In this document: positions 1 through 6,331 of the stretch, piece after piece | Layout of the letters: each line of letters begins with the position of its first letter | Numbering within the stretch: the stretch's first letter is position 1 | The notes under the pieces: generated by a model | Database searches by the model: none | What the model was told of the DNA's origin: nothing | The model's input: only the letters and a program-made list of their open reading frames with translations | NCBI GenBank assembly: GCA_002340255.1 | Contig: DDLS01000100.1 | Location: 1 to 24,482 of the forward strand | From: Cyanobacteria bacterium UBA2566 | GTDB lineage: Bacteria > Cyanobacteriota > Cyanobacteriia > Cyanobacteriales > Desertifilaceae | Length of the DNA stretch: 24,482 bases | Direction of reading: 5' to 3' | Translations under genes and position numbers: made by a program

Positions 1-20
1 ACAGCGCAAAGCGCTGTATC
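1..20. repeat. Short palindromic repeat, copy 1 (second copy at 17084-17103)
   Basis: The 20-mer ACAGCGCAAAGCGCTGTATC contains a perfect 7-bp inverted repeat (ACAGCGC / GCGCTGT) around AAA. A second copy at 17084-17103 matches 19 of 20 bases. The match at two distant intergenic sites, with stem potential, marks a dispersed REP-like element. The window begins inside or at the edge of it, so its full extent is not visible. Confidence 0.6.
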
Positions 21-21
21 A

Positions 22-52
22 GTTAAAAATTAAAAAGGGGTTTAAGCCCCTT
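22..52 (-). terminator. Rho-independent terminator of the 86-676 gene
   Basis: Read on the minus strand, 34 bases after the stop codon of the 86-676 gene, there is a hairpin AAGGGG-CTTAAA-CCCCTT followed by a run of T with one AA interruption (TTTTTAATTTTT). This is a classic intrinsic terminator layout. It ends transcription of the small membrane-protein gene. Confidence 0.75.
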
Positions 53-85
53 ATTGAGTGAAGTATCATCAAGAAATTGTTTTAA

Positions 86-676
86 TTAAAGTGTCCCAAC
101 AAAGAAATCAACGGTTTTTTGATTCACCCATCCATGGCGAACGGCTATTTCTCCAAATCTCAGTCCAGTTTGCAATTGATCGGTGAGGATGGTTTTAATT
201 TGTTCGTCATCTAAAATGCCTGCACCTTTAAGGGATTGTCCTAGGGGTTGTTGGTAAGCCTGGAATTGGTAGAGTCGTTCCGCGAAAAAGTCGGCGGTTT
301 CCGATTTGATCCATCCCCACATGGCTGAAATTTCCCCGAAGCGCAAATAGCGATGATCTTGTTGGTAGGCTAAGATGGCTTGGACTTGATTTTGGGTGAG
401 GAGTCCGGCTTCTTCGAGGACTTGTCCAATGGGTTTCGAGGGATGCACTTTTTCCTGGGGTTCTATCCGTTCTTCTACAAGAGAATAACTGGTATTTAAG
501 CTAGAAGTGTTGTCAATTTCATTGCCAATCCACAAGGGCCAAAATAGGACAATCCATCCTCGGCTTTGAAAATTATTTGGATTATTAGTGTGTTGATTTT
601 TGCGTGCGCTAGTATAGCAAACTGCCCCTGAAAACACATAGGAGATCAGGGCATAAGCCATGAGGAATGTACTCAT
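86..676 (-). CDS. Membrane protein with two tandem ~50-residue helical repeats
   Basis: This 196-aa protein has a hydrophobic N-terminal segment (about residues 5-22) and a second apolar stretch at about 41-51, so it is probably membrane-attached. Its C-terminal half holds two clearly related repeats, about 83-135 and 145-196. Each starts with (I/L)GQ.L..AG(I/L)L...Q and contains an RFGEI...GW(I/V)...T.DFF core. Repeats of this shape are common in cyanobacterial proteins and resemble the N-terminal helical domain of type II secretion/type IV pilus ATPases (MshEN-like); that link is inference. The start has no strong ribosome site (AAAGAAA about 10 bases upstream). It is a monocistronic gene with its own terminator. 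A weak -10-like TATACT lies at 751-746 on the minus strand. The function is unknown. Confidence 0.75.
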   Translation of the reverse strand: MSTFLMAYALISYVFSGAVCYTSARKNQHTNNPNNFQSRGWIVLFWPLWIGNEIDNTSSLNTSYSLVEERIEPQEKVHPSKPIGQVLEEAGLLTQNQVQAILAYQQDHRYLRFGEISAMWGWIKSETADFFAERLYQFQAYQQPLGQSLKGAGILDDEQIKTILTDQLQTGLRFGEIAVRHGWVNQKTVDFFVGTL

Positions 677-914
677 TTATTTTTCTTTGAAGAAAGTTTA
701 ATGCCGATCTGTTAAGGGTCATGATACCGCAATTTTGCGGAATAGAGTATAGTAAGTTTACGGGTTGTTCTATAGATACGAGATGAAGATTAAGTTGATT
801 TACGGTTTTTTGAGGGGTTTTGGTTTAATAATTATGACTAATATTATGCCTGAGTAATCGGTTTCACTATGTATACTGCATTGCCACTCCTACATTGTTC
901 CGGTAGAACATTCT

Positions 915-940
915 CTACTCCCTATTCCCTATTCCCTATA
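915..940. repeat. Heptanucleotide short tandem repeat (STRR-like)
   Basis: CTACTCC, CTATTCC, CTATTCC and then CTATA follow one another, giving about 3.7 copies of a 7-base unit. Short tandemly repeated heptamers of this kind are a known feature of filamentous cyanobacterial intergenic DNA. Confidence 0.7.
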
Positions 941-968
941 GCCAATTAACCAGACTTGTTATAACTAC

Positions 969-1010
969 GGCGATCGTAGAGACAAGGTACGCCTTGTCTC
1001 TACGATCGCC
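969..1010. repeat. 19-bp perfect hairpin downstream of ftsH
   Basis: Bases 969-987 (GGCGATCGTAGAGACAAGG) are exactly complementary to 992-1010 around the 4-base loop TACG. The core GTAGAGAC...GTCTCTAC resembles a dispersed inverted-repeat type seen in many cyanobacterial genomes. It lies 36 bases past the ftsH stop codon. There is no T-run on either side, so it is a strong stem-loop but not a textbook terminator; it could still stabilise or end the ftsH transcript. Confidence 0.75.
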
Positions 1011-1046
1011 CTACGATTTCTCTTGAAGCTTGTCATCCATCAATAT

Positions 1047-2912
1047 CTAGGATGGAGAGGAGATAGGACTGACGCGATCCAACCACACTTGCAGTTGTTC
1101 GCCTTCTAATACTTCGGTTTCTAACAGTTCTTGGGTCATTTGTTCCATCAGTTCTTGATTGTGGGACAAAATGCTAAAGGCTTTTTCATATCCTTGCTCG
1201 ACAATTTCTTTGACTTCGCGATCGATGGTTTGGGCAGTGTCGTCGCTCATCAGGCGGCGAGTGTTGCCACTACCATTACCGAGGAAGTTTCCAGATGAAA
1301 GTTTTTGATAGGCTAAGGGGCCTAAGACTTTACTCATGCCGTAGGTGGTGACCATTTGTTCGGCTAAGTTTGTGGCTCGTTGCAAGTCGTCGGAGGCTCC
1401 GGTGGAAATGGTGTTAAAGATGAGTTCTTCGGCAGCGCGTCCGCCGAGTAACATGGCAATTTGATCGCGCAGTTCCCATTCTTCCATCAGGAAGCGGTCT
1501 TCAGTGGGCAATTTGAGGGTGTAGCCGAGGGCCGATAGACCCCGGGGAACGATGGAGATTTTGGCAACTTTGCTGCCTCCCGGCATTAAGGCTCCTACTA
1601 AGGCATGGCCGACTTCGTGATAAGCGACTCGTTTTTTCTCGCGATCGCTCAATACGCGGCTCTTTTTCTCTAGTCCGGCGATCACGCGCTCGATCGCCTC
1701 TTTAAAATCAGCTTGGGATACGGTTTCTCGGTTGTTGCGAGCCGCGAGCAATGCCGCTTCGTTGACTAGGTTGGCGAGGTCTGCTCCAGCAAATCCAGGG
1801 GTTTGGGTGGCGATCGCCCTCAAATCAATATCGTCTCCGAGTTTAACTTTCATAGCATAAATCTCTAATATTGTCAATCTCCCTGCTAAATCCGGTCGGT
1901 CTACCAGCACTTGGCGATCGAAGCGTCCGGGACGCAACAGGGCAGCATCCAAGGCTTCTGGGCGGTTCGTTGCCGCTAAAACAATCACTGTGGCATCACC
2001 GACTCCAAACCCATCCATTTCCGTCAAAAGCTGGTTTAGAGTTTGCTCCCGTTCATCATTCGAGCCACTTTGCCCCGCGCCACTGCTACGGGATTTACCA
2101 ATGGCATCTAACTCATCGATAAAGATAATACAGGGTGCTTTCTTTTTCGCTTGTTCAAATAAATCCCGGACTCGTGCAGCTCCCGTGCCCACAAATAGTT
2201 CCACAAACTCCGAAGCTGAGATGCTGAAAAAGGAAACATTAGCTTCTCCAGCGACGGCTTTAGCTAAAAGAGTTTTTCCGGTTCCTGGAGGACCGACTAA
2301 TAGCACACCTTTGGGAATTCTCGCACCAATTTTTTTGAAGCGATCGGGACTTTTGAGAAACTCCACAATTTCTGCTAACTCAACTTTGGCTTCTTCTACT
2401 CCAGCCACATCCACAAAGGTTATTTTTTCCGATTTTCCCTCCACATAAACCTTTGCTTTACTCTTACTAATCGCTAGAGATTGAGAATTCCCCCGATTAA
2501 GGAAAAACTGAAACGCGACAACCAAAATAATCGGCGGAATAACCCAATTGAGGAGGACAGCAAACCAGGTATTCGTTGGCGGTGGGGCGGCTTGAAACAG
2601 AACTCCATTTGCTTCTAATCGCTGGACTAATTCGGGGTCAAATACGGGAGTTGTCGAGAGTAGGGGACCGAGTTCTTCTGAACCATTTTCTGATTTCAGG
2701 CGATAGCGGATTTCGTTTGACCCAATTTGCACACCAGAAATCTGATTATTCTTGACTTGAGATAAAAATTCACTGTAGGGAATGGTGGGCAGTTTTGGCC
2801 GTGTAAATTGAGGGAGAATATAGTTGACTGCTACAATTACCCCAGCCACACCGACTAAAATCCAACCCATCTGTTGAGGTCGAGGGAGTTGGGGCTTTTT
2901 CTTAATACTCAT
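1047..2912 (-). CDS. ftsH: ATP-dependent zinc metalloprotease FtsH
   Basis: FtsH is a membrane-anchored AAA+ protease that unfolds and degrades damaged or unassembled membrane proteins, in cyanobacteria notably photosystem subunits. The 621-aa product has a membrane helix at about 15-33, a luminal/periplasmic region, a second helix at about 116-137, Walker A GPPGTGKT (207-214), pore motif FVG (240-242), Walker B IIFIDE (262-267), the SRH arginines (RPGRFDR, 327-333), the zinc site HEVGH (432-436) and the probable third ligand in TGASDD (504-509). All catalytic residues are present and the length is normal. I place the start at the ATG at 2912 because GGAG lies about 10 bases upstream and the family N-terminus begins there. 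A longer frame to 3041 reads through the 8-base repeat and into the upstream gene. I do not assign it to one of the four cyanobacterial paralogs. It lies 67 bases behind the SH3b protein gene and may be cotranscribed with it. Confidence 0.95.
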   Translation of the reverse strand: MSIKKKPQLPRPQQMGWILVGVAGVIVAVNYILPQFTRPKLPTIPYSEFLSQVKNNQISGVQIGSNEIRYRLKSENGSEELGPLLSTTPVFDPELVQRLEANGVLFQAAPPPTNTWFAVLLNWVIPPIILVVAFQFFLNRGNSQSLAISKSKAKVYVEGKSEKITFVDVAGVEEAKVELAEIVEFLKSPDRFKKIGARIPKGVLLVGPPGTGKTLLAKAVAGEANVSFFSISASEFVELFVGTGAARVRDLFEQAKKKAPCIIFIDELDAIGKSRSSGAGQSGSNDEREQTLNQLLTEMDGFGVGDATVIVLAATNRPEALDAALLRPGRFDRQVLVDRPDLAGRLTILEIYAMKVKLGDDIDLRAIATQTPGFAGADLANLVNEAALLAARNNRETVSQADFKEAIERVIAGLEKKSRVLSDREKKRVAYHEVGHALVGALMPGGSKVAKISIVPRGLSALGYTLKLPTEDRFLMEEWELRDQIAMLLGGRAAEELIFNTISTGASDDLQRATNLAEQMVTTYGMSKVLGPLAYQKLSSGNFLGNGSGNTRRLMSDDTAQTIDREVKEIVEQGYEKAFSILSHNQELMEQMTQELLETEVLEGEQLQVWLDRVSPISSPS

Positions 2913-2932
2913 AGATGATGAACTCCATGCGG

Positions 2933-2964
2933 GGGGATAGGGGGATGGGGAGATAGGGGGATAG
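2933..2964. repeat. 8-bp tandem repeat between the SH3b gene and ftsH
   Basis: Four consecutive octamers are seen: GGGGATAG, GGGGATGG, GGAGATAG, GGGGATAG. The array sits about 20 bases upstream of the ftsH start codon on its coding strand. It could vary in copy number and alter the ftsH leader. Confidence 0.7.
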
Positions 2965-2979
2965 CGAAGAGTCCATGAA

Positions 2980-3822
2980 TTACTCATTCCCGACTCCCGA
3001 ATCTTGATAGAAGAGTTGCCATTCTCCTTGAACTTGGCCAAATTGAATTTGGGGGTCTAGGGGAGAATAGACATAGCGATTATAAATATAACCGGCTTCT
3101 CCACTGGGTAACCAGATGGGTGTCCATCCATCGAGGGGACTGGAGAAGGAGTCAGCAGTGTCCTCGAATTCCTCTATCTCTGTGTCCTCTGATGGAGAAG
3201 GGTTCCGGGTTAAGACTTCGTTAGAGGCAACAGAAATCACCTCGCTGTCGATATCGGGCTGCGATCGCACATTCACCCCCGATCCCACCACAACCACCTG
3301 ATTCTTTTCCCAGTCTAGTCTAGGTTGGGGTGAGTCGGCCAATGGGGGGTAGGCTTGCAGCAGTTCTGATTGTACGGGGGGACAAATCCATAGGGAAGTA
3401 AAGGGGTCAAAGTTAGCATCGGTGGGATTCTCTTCAATAATACATCCGAGGGCGATCGCCTTTTCCAATTCTTCCCATACCCTCACTTGTCCTATTGTCT
3501 CCCATAAAGGACTCTCCTCTGGTAACAAGTCCATCATAAAGTCTGGATCTCGGTTAGCAACTGCATGACGAAATTCCCGACGAAATTCATCAAACTCGCT
3601 TCCAGGTTCCACATCATCTATGTCCAATAGATTTAAAGGGCGGATTTCTGACGGGATTTCCAGAGACGCATTAGCGGAAATCGCAGCAGGAGAAGAGGTT
3701 GGAGAAACTTGGGAAGCAGGAGCATTCCCCACCGGGCGATTATGCCAGAAGAGGGCAAAGCTGGCTCCTCCTAGGGTAGCCGTCACCAGACTCATCAATA
3801 ATAGGCTGTAAAGGTTATTCAT
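2980..3822 (-). CDS. Membrane-anchored protein with C-terminal SH3b-like domain
   Basis: The 280-aa product starts with a single hydrophobic segment (about 5-25) that acts as a membrane anchor or uncleaved signal. A Pro/Ser/Ala-rich linker follows, then a central region (about 60-165), then a bacterial SH3-like domain at about 175-252. Markers of that domain are VNVRSQPDIDSEVI near its start and GYIYNRYVY near its end. An acidic insert (about 211-225) interrupts the SH3b fold, which is unusual. The ATG at 3822 is chosen because the hydrophobic anchor begins there; an extended frame to 3894 would translate part of the palindromic repeat at 3853-3918. SH3b domains often bind cell-wall peptides, so a periplasmic/envelope role is likely, but the substrate is unknown. 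The next gene downstream is ftsH. Confidence 0.75.
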   Translation of the reverse strand: MNNLYSLLLMSLVTATLGGASFALFWHNRPVGNAPASQVSPTSSPAAISANASLEIPSEIRPLNLLDIDDVEPGSEFDEFRREFRHAVANRDPDFMMDLLPEESPLWETIGQVRVWEELEKAIALGCIIEENPTDANFDPFTSLWICPPVQSELLQAYPPLADSPQPRLDWEKNQVVVVGSGVNVRSQPDIDSEVISVASNEVLTRNPSPSEDTEIEEFEDTADSFSSPLDGWTPIWLPSGEAGYIYNRYVYSPLDPQIQFGQVQGEWQLFYQDSGVGNE

Positions 3823-3852
3823 ATTTTTAGCATTAACGATCGCCACCAACAA

Positions 3853-3918
3853 AGAAACCGGGTTTCTGAATCCAGAATTGGGTTGAGAGTCCAAAAATCT
3901 TGCAGAAACCCGGTTTCT
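3853..3918. repeat. Paired palindromes in inverted orientation (REPIN-like), copy 1
   Basis: AGAAACCGGGTTTCT (3853-3867) and its exact reverse complement AGAAACCCGGTTTCT (3904-3918) flank a 36-base spacer. Each arm is itself nearly palindromic. The same two arms with a 34-base spacer recur at 16349-16412. The layout matches REP doublets (REPINs), non-autonomous elements spread by RAYT-type transposases. No transposase is present in this window. Confidence 0.75.
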
Positions 3919-3930
3919 AGGCCTAGGCCT
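3919..3930. repeat. 12-bp perfect palindrome at the response-regulator 3' end
   Basis: AGGCCTAGGCCT is self-complementary. It fits exactly between the palindrome arm ending at 3918 and the TAG stop codon of the 3931-5952 gene. It may be part of the repeat insertion or aid transcript termination. Confidence 0.5.
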
Positions 3931-5952
3931 CTACCCCCCCTTTTTTTGGGCTAAATGTAGAGCGTTTTCTGCCCGTTGACAAAGTTGCTCTAATTCCTGA
4001 CCGTGATCGGGAAATTGGGCACAGCCACTACTGAGGGTAATTTTAATCGGTTTTAAACCACCAATATCCATCCGATCTACTTGAATGAGGATCTGTTGGA
4101 TTAATCGCTCAGTTTGTCGAGGATTGAGTCCGGGAGCAGCTAATAAAAATTGATCGTCTCCCCATCGGGTAATTAATGTTTTTGGAGGGACTTGCTCGAG
4201 TAAAATTTGGGCAATACTTTTGAGGACACGATCGCCTAATCGATAGCCTCCCTGTTGATTAATCTGTCGAAAGCGATCAATATCCAGAATAATTACAGCG
4301 AGAGACTGACGGTCTTGATGACATCGCTCTAACTGATGTTCAAGTTGTGTCCAAGCTTGATAACGACGCAGAACGTCGGTCAATTCGTCGTAGGGATCAA
4401 TTTGAGAAGACAGATTTAAGCGAGATTGCAGGAGTTGATACCTTTCCAGACGGTTTAAAATACGGGTGACTAATTCCGGATCGGTTGCCGTTTTATTCAC
4501 ATAATCATCTGCACCCAGAGAATAAAGGCGATTAATGGTTTCTGGATCTTTGTAGGTGGTCAAAAACAGAATGGGTAAGTTATTCCAATCTGGATGGTTA
4601 CGAACGGCTTCACATAACTCTAATCCGGTAATATCGGGCATATCAATGTCTAAAATCAGCAGATGGGGCTGAACTTGCTTGAGAGTTTTCCAAAAGTTAT
4701 GGGGGTCTCCCAAGGGGATAACATCAATGCCCCAGGGAGGAAGGCAGGTGGTGAGTCGTTGGTGAATTAAGGGATCGTCGTCAACCGCAAGGAGAATTAG
4801 GGGAGCAGGAAGATCGGAGTCTTGACGATCCGGGAAATCGAGAGAGCTGACTTCCTTGGGTTGTACAGGGATTTCTTCTGTCTTGGCTGTCTGTTGTTCA
4901 GGGGGAGTAAGCAGGGTTTGTAGGTGTCTTAGATGCGATCGCAACTCGTGCCCTTTATGCCTAACATTATCGGATTGGAAAATCATTTCCATTAACCGAG
5001 CGATTTCCGATCCTTGGGGATAGCCAAACATGCCCAAAGAGCCGACTAATTTGTGAGCGGTGCGTTGTCCTTCCTGGCGCATATCTTCTGATAAGGTGCC
5101 TTGTTCTAAGTCAGCGATTGCATCCTCTAGAAGAGTTAATCGCTCTAGAATCGGCCCTTTGAAAGACTCCCATAACTCGGCGATCACTGCCTCAGTTTGA
5201 GCTTCTGGAGTCTCCAGTTTCTGAGGTTCAGCGATCGGGATGATAGGGGGAGTAGGGCTTGGGGCTTCTGTTGCTTTAGGGGGTAAGGTTTTCAAACGAT
5301 AACCCATACCATAAATGGTTTCGATGACCCCATCTGCACCTACATTTTTTAATTTGCGTCGCAGGCGCTTCACATGGGCCCGCACCGTATCTTCCCCTGG
5401 GCTATCAGGAAATGACCATAAATAGTCTAAAATACTACTGCTACTAAAAATTCTCTGGGGATGGCGTAAAAATAATTCCAGCAAACTATATTCTTTTGCC
5501 GATAGAGAAAGGTTTTTTTGTTGATAAGTAACCTCGAAAGTTTTCGGATTTAAAGATAAATCCCCCCAGATTAACAGCGATTGGGTATAGGTTTGCTGAC
5601 GGCGCATTACGGCCCGAATCCGAGCATTCAGTTCTTCTAGGGTACAAGGTTTCACGACATAATCATCGGCTCCAGCATCTAGACCTTTGACTTTATCGGT
5701 ACTCTCCTGTTTGGCAGTTAATAAGATAATTGCGCCTTGATATCCTTCTTGTCGTAAACGATGACATAAATTTAATCCATCTAGCTTGGGGAGATCGATA
5801 TCTAATAAAATTAAATCGTAGGTGAGAGTATCAGCATATTCCCAGCCAATTTCCCCATCATGAGCAATATCAACTACATGATGTTGGTGGGTTAAGGCTT
5901 TCTTGAGCATCGGTGCTAAAATGGGGTCATCTTCGGTGATTAAAATTCTCAT
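3931..5952 (-). CDS. Multidomain response regulator: REC, OmpR-type wHTH, Hpt, REC, GGDEF
   Basis: The 673-aa cytoplasmic protein joins five modules. REC1 (1-118) has the DD pair, phospho-acceptor D51 and K101. An OmpR/PhoB-type winged helix follows (about 125-222; RAHVKRLRRK recognition region, IYGMGYRL wing). An Hpt domain (about 255-345) carries H300 in the AHKLVGSLG motif. REC2 (about 385-503) has acidic residues 391-393, D435 and K487. A C-terminal GGDEF-like domain spans about 522-673. The signature motif reads GDDQF (598-602) instead of GGDEF and the upstream His of the usual GH pair is Tyr (GGY, 568-570), so cyclase activity is doubtful. The domain may bind nucleotide or only dimerise. 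Combining DNA binding, a phosphotransfer His and a second-messenger-like domain suggests a phosphorelay end point. It is divergent from the 908-aa hybrid kinase. The gene ends in A7G7 runs that encode QKKGG. Confidence 0.9.
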   Translation of the reverse strand: MRILITEDDPILAPMLKKALTHQHHVVDIAHDGEIGWEYADTLTYDLILLDIDLPKLDGLNLCHRLRQEGYQGAIILLTAKQESTDKVKGLDAGADDYVVKPCTLEELNARIRAVMRRQQTYTQSLLIWGDLSLNPKTFEVTYQQKNLSLSAKEYSLLELFLRHPQRIFSSSSILDYLWSFPDSPGEDTVRAHVKRLRRKLKNVGADGVIETIYGMGYRLKTLPPKATEAPSPTPPIIPIAEPQKLETPEAQTEAVIAELWESFKGPILERLTLLEDAIADLEQGTLSEDMRQEGQRTAHKLVGSLGMFGYPQGSEIARLMEMIFQSDNVRHKGHELRSHLRHLQTLLTPPEQQTAKTEEIPVQPKEVSSLDFPDRQDSDLPAPLILLAVDDDPLIHQRLTTCLPPWGIDVIPLGDPHNFWKTLKQVQPHLLILDIDMPDITGLELCEAVRNHPDWNNLPILFLTTYKDPETINRLYSLGADDYVNKTATDPELVTRILNRLERYQLLQSRLNLSSQIDPYDELTDVLRRYQAWTQLEHQLERCHQDRQSLAVIILDIDRFRQINQQGGYRLGDRVLKSIAQILLEQVPPKTLITRWGDDQFLLAAPGLNPRQTERLIQQILIQVDRMDIGGLKPIKITLSSGCAQFPDHGQELEQLCQRAENALHLAQKKGG

Positions 5953-6331
5953 AGTTATGGCTTATTCGTGCTTTGGAGCGTGGAAAGAGGAAGTAACCAG
6001 GGGAACTGGACAATAGTTGTTACACACCACAAAGAAGAGGCTCACGATCGCACAATGGGAATCCCTCAAGTGTTCAACGGCTATCCCTCAAGTGTTCAAC
6101 GGCTATCCCTGAAGCGATCGCCAATGGACTGAACCAGTTACCTCAGGGGGCGGATTCAGGATTTGACTTGAATTTTTACATATTATCTGATTATCTCACT
6201 CCTCTGATCCGAGCTTGATTCTTATACAGCGAATAGATATTCTTGATAGACTACTTCAGTAACTCAAAGATGACTGAAGCTGAGTTTCAATCCTCATCTA
6301 CAGCTCTGTTGATGCCAAGGACATTCTCGCC
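5953..6331. promoter_or_regulatory. Divergent intergenic region with 22-bp tandem repeat
   Basis: This 379-base spacer separates two divergent signalling genes and must hold both promoters. I cannot place -35/-10 boxes with confidence. It contains a 22-base direct repeat at 6061-6110, a HIP1 site near 6113 and a 21-codon ATG frame (6270-6335, MTEAEFQSSSTALLMPRTFSP). The stop of that frame overlaps the start codon of the 6332 kinase gene as ATGA, a possible leader peptide. Confidence 0.45.
6061..6110. repeat. 22-bp tandem direct repeat (2.3 copies)
   Basis: The unit beginning ATCCCTCAAGTGTTCAACGG and ending CT occurs at 6061-6082 and 6083-6104 with no mismatch, followed by ATCCCT of a third copy. 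It lies between divergent response-regulator and kinase genes. It could be a pair of regulator sites with a two-turn (22-bp) period, or recent slippage. Confidence 0.75.

Larger units (their letters stand above)
677..1046. other. Intergenic region with repeats, no gene seen
   Basis: This 370-base spacer lies between the 3' end of ftsH and the 5' end of the 86-676 gene. It holds a 6-bp inverted repeat CCGCAATTTTGCGG at 727-740 in the presumed 5' leader of the downstream gene, a heptanucleotide tandem repeat at 915-940 and a 19-bp perfect hairpin at 969-1010. I see no convincing coding frame. Confidence 0.6.

Noticed and set aside
915..940. CRISPR array
   Set aside because: Units are 7 bases with no spacers; no cas genes in the window.
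2913..3041. Longer FtsH start
   Set aside because: The added residues translate an octamer repeat and the tail of the upstream gene; GGAG and the family N-terminus support the ATG at 2912.
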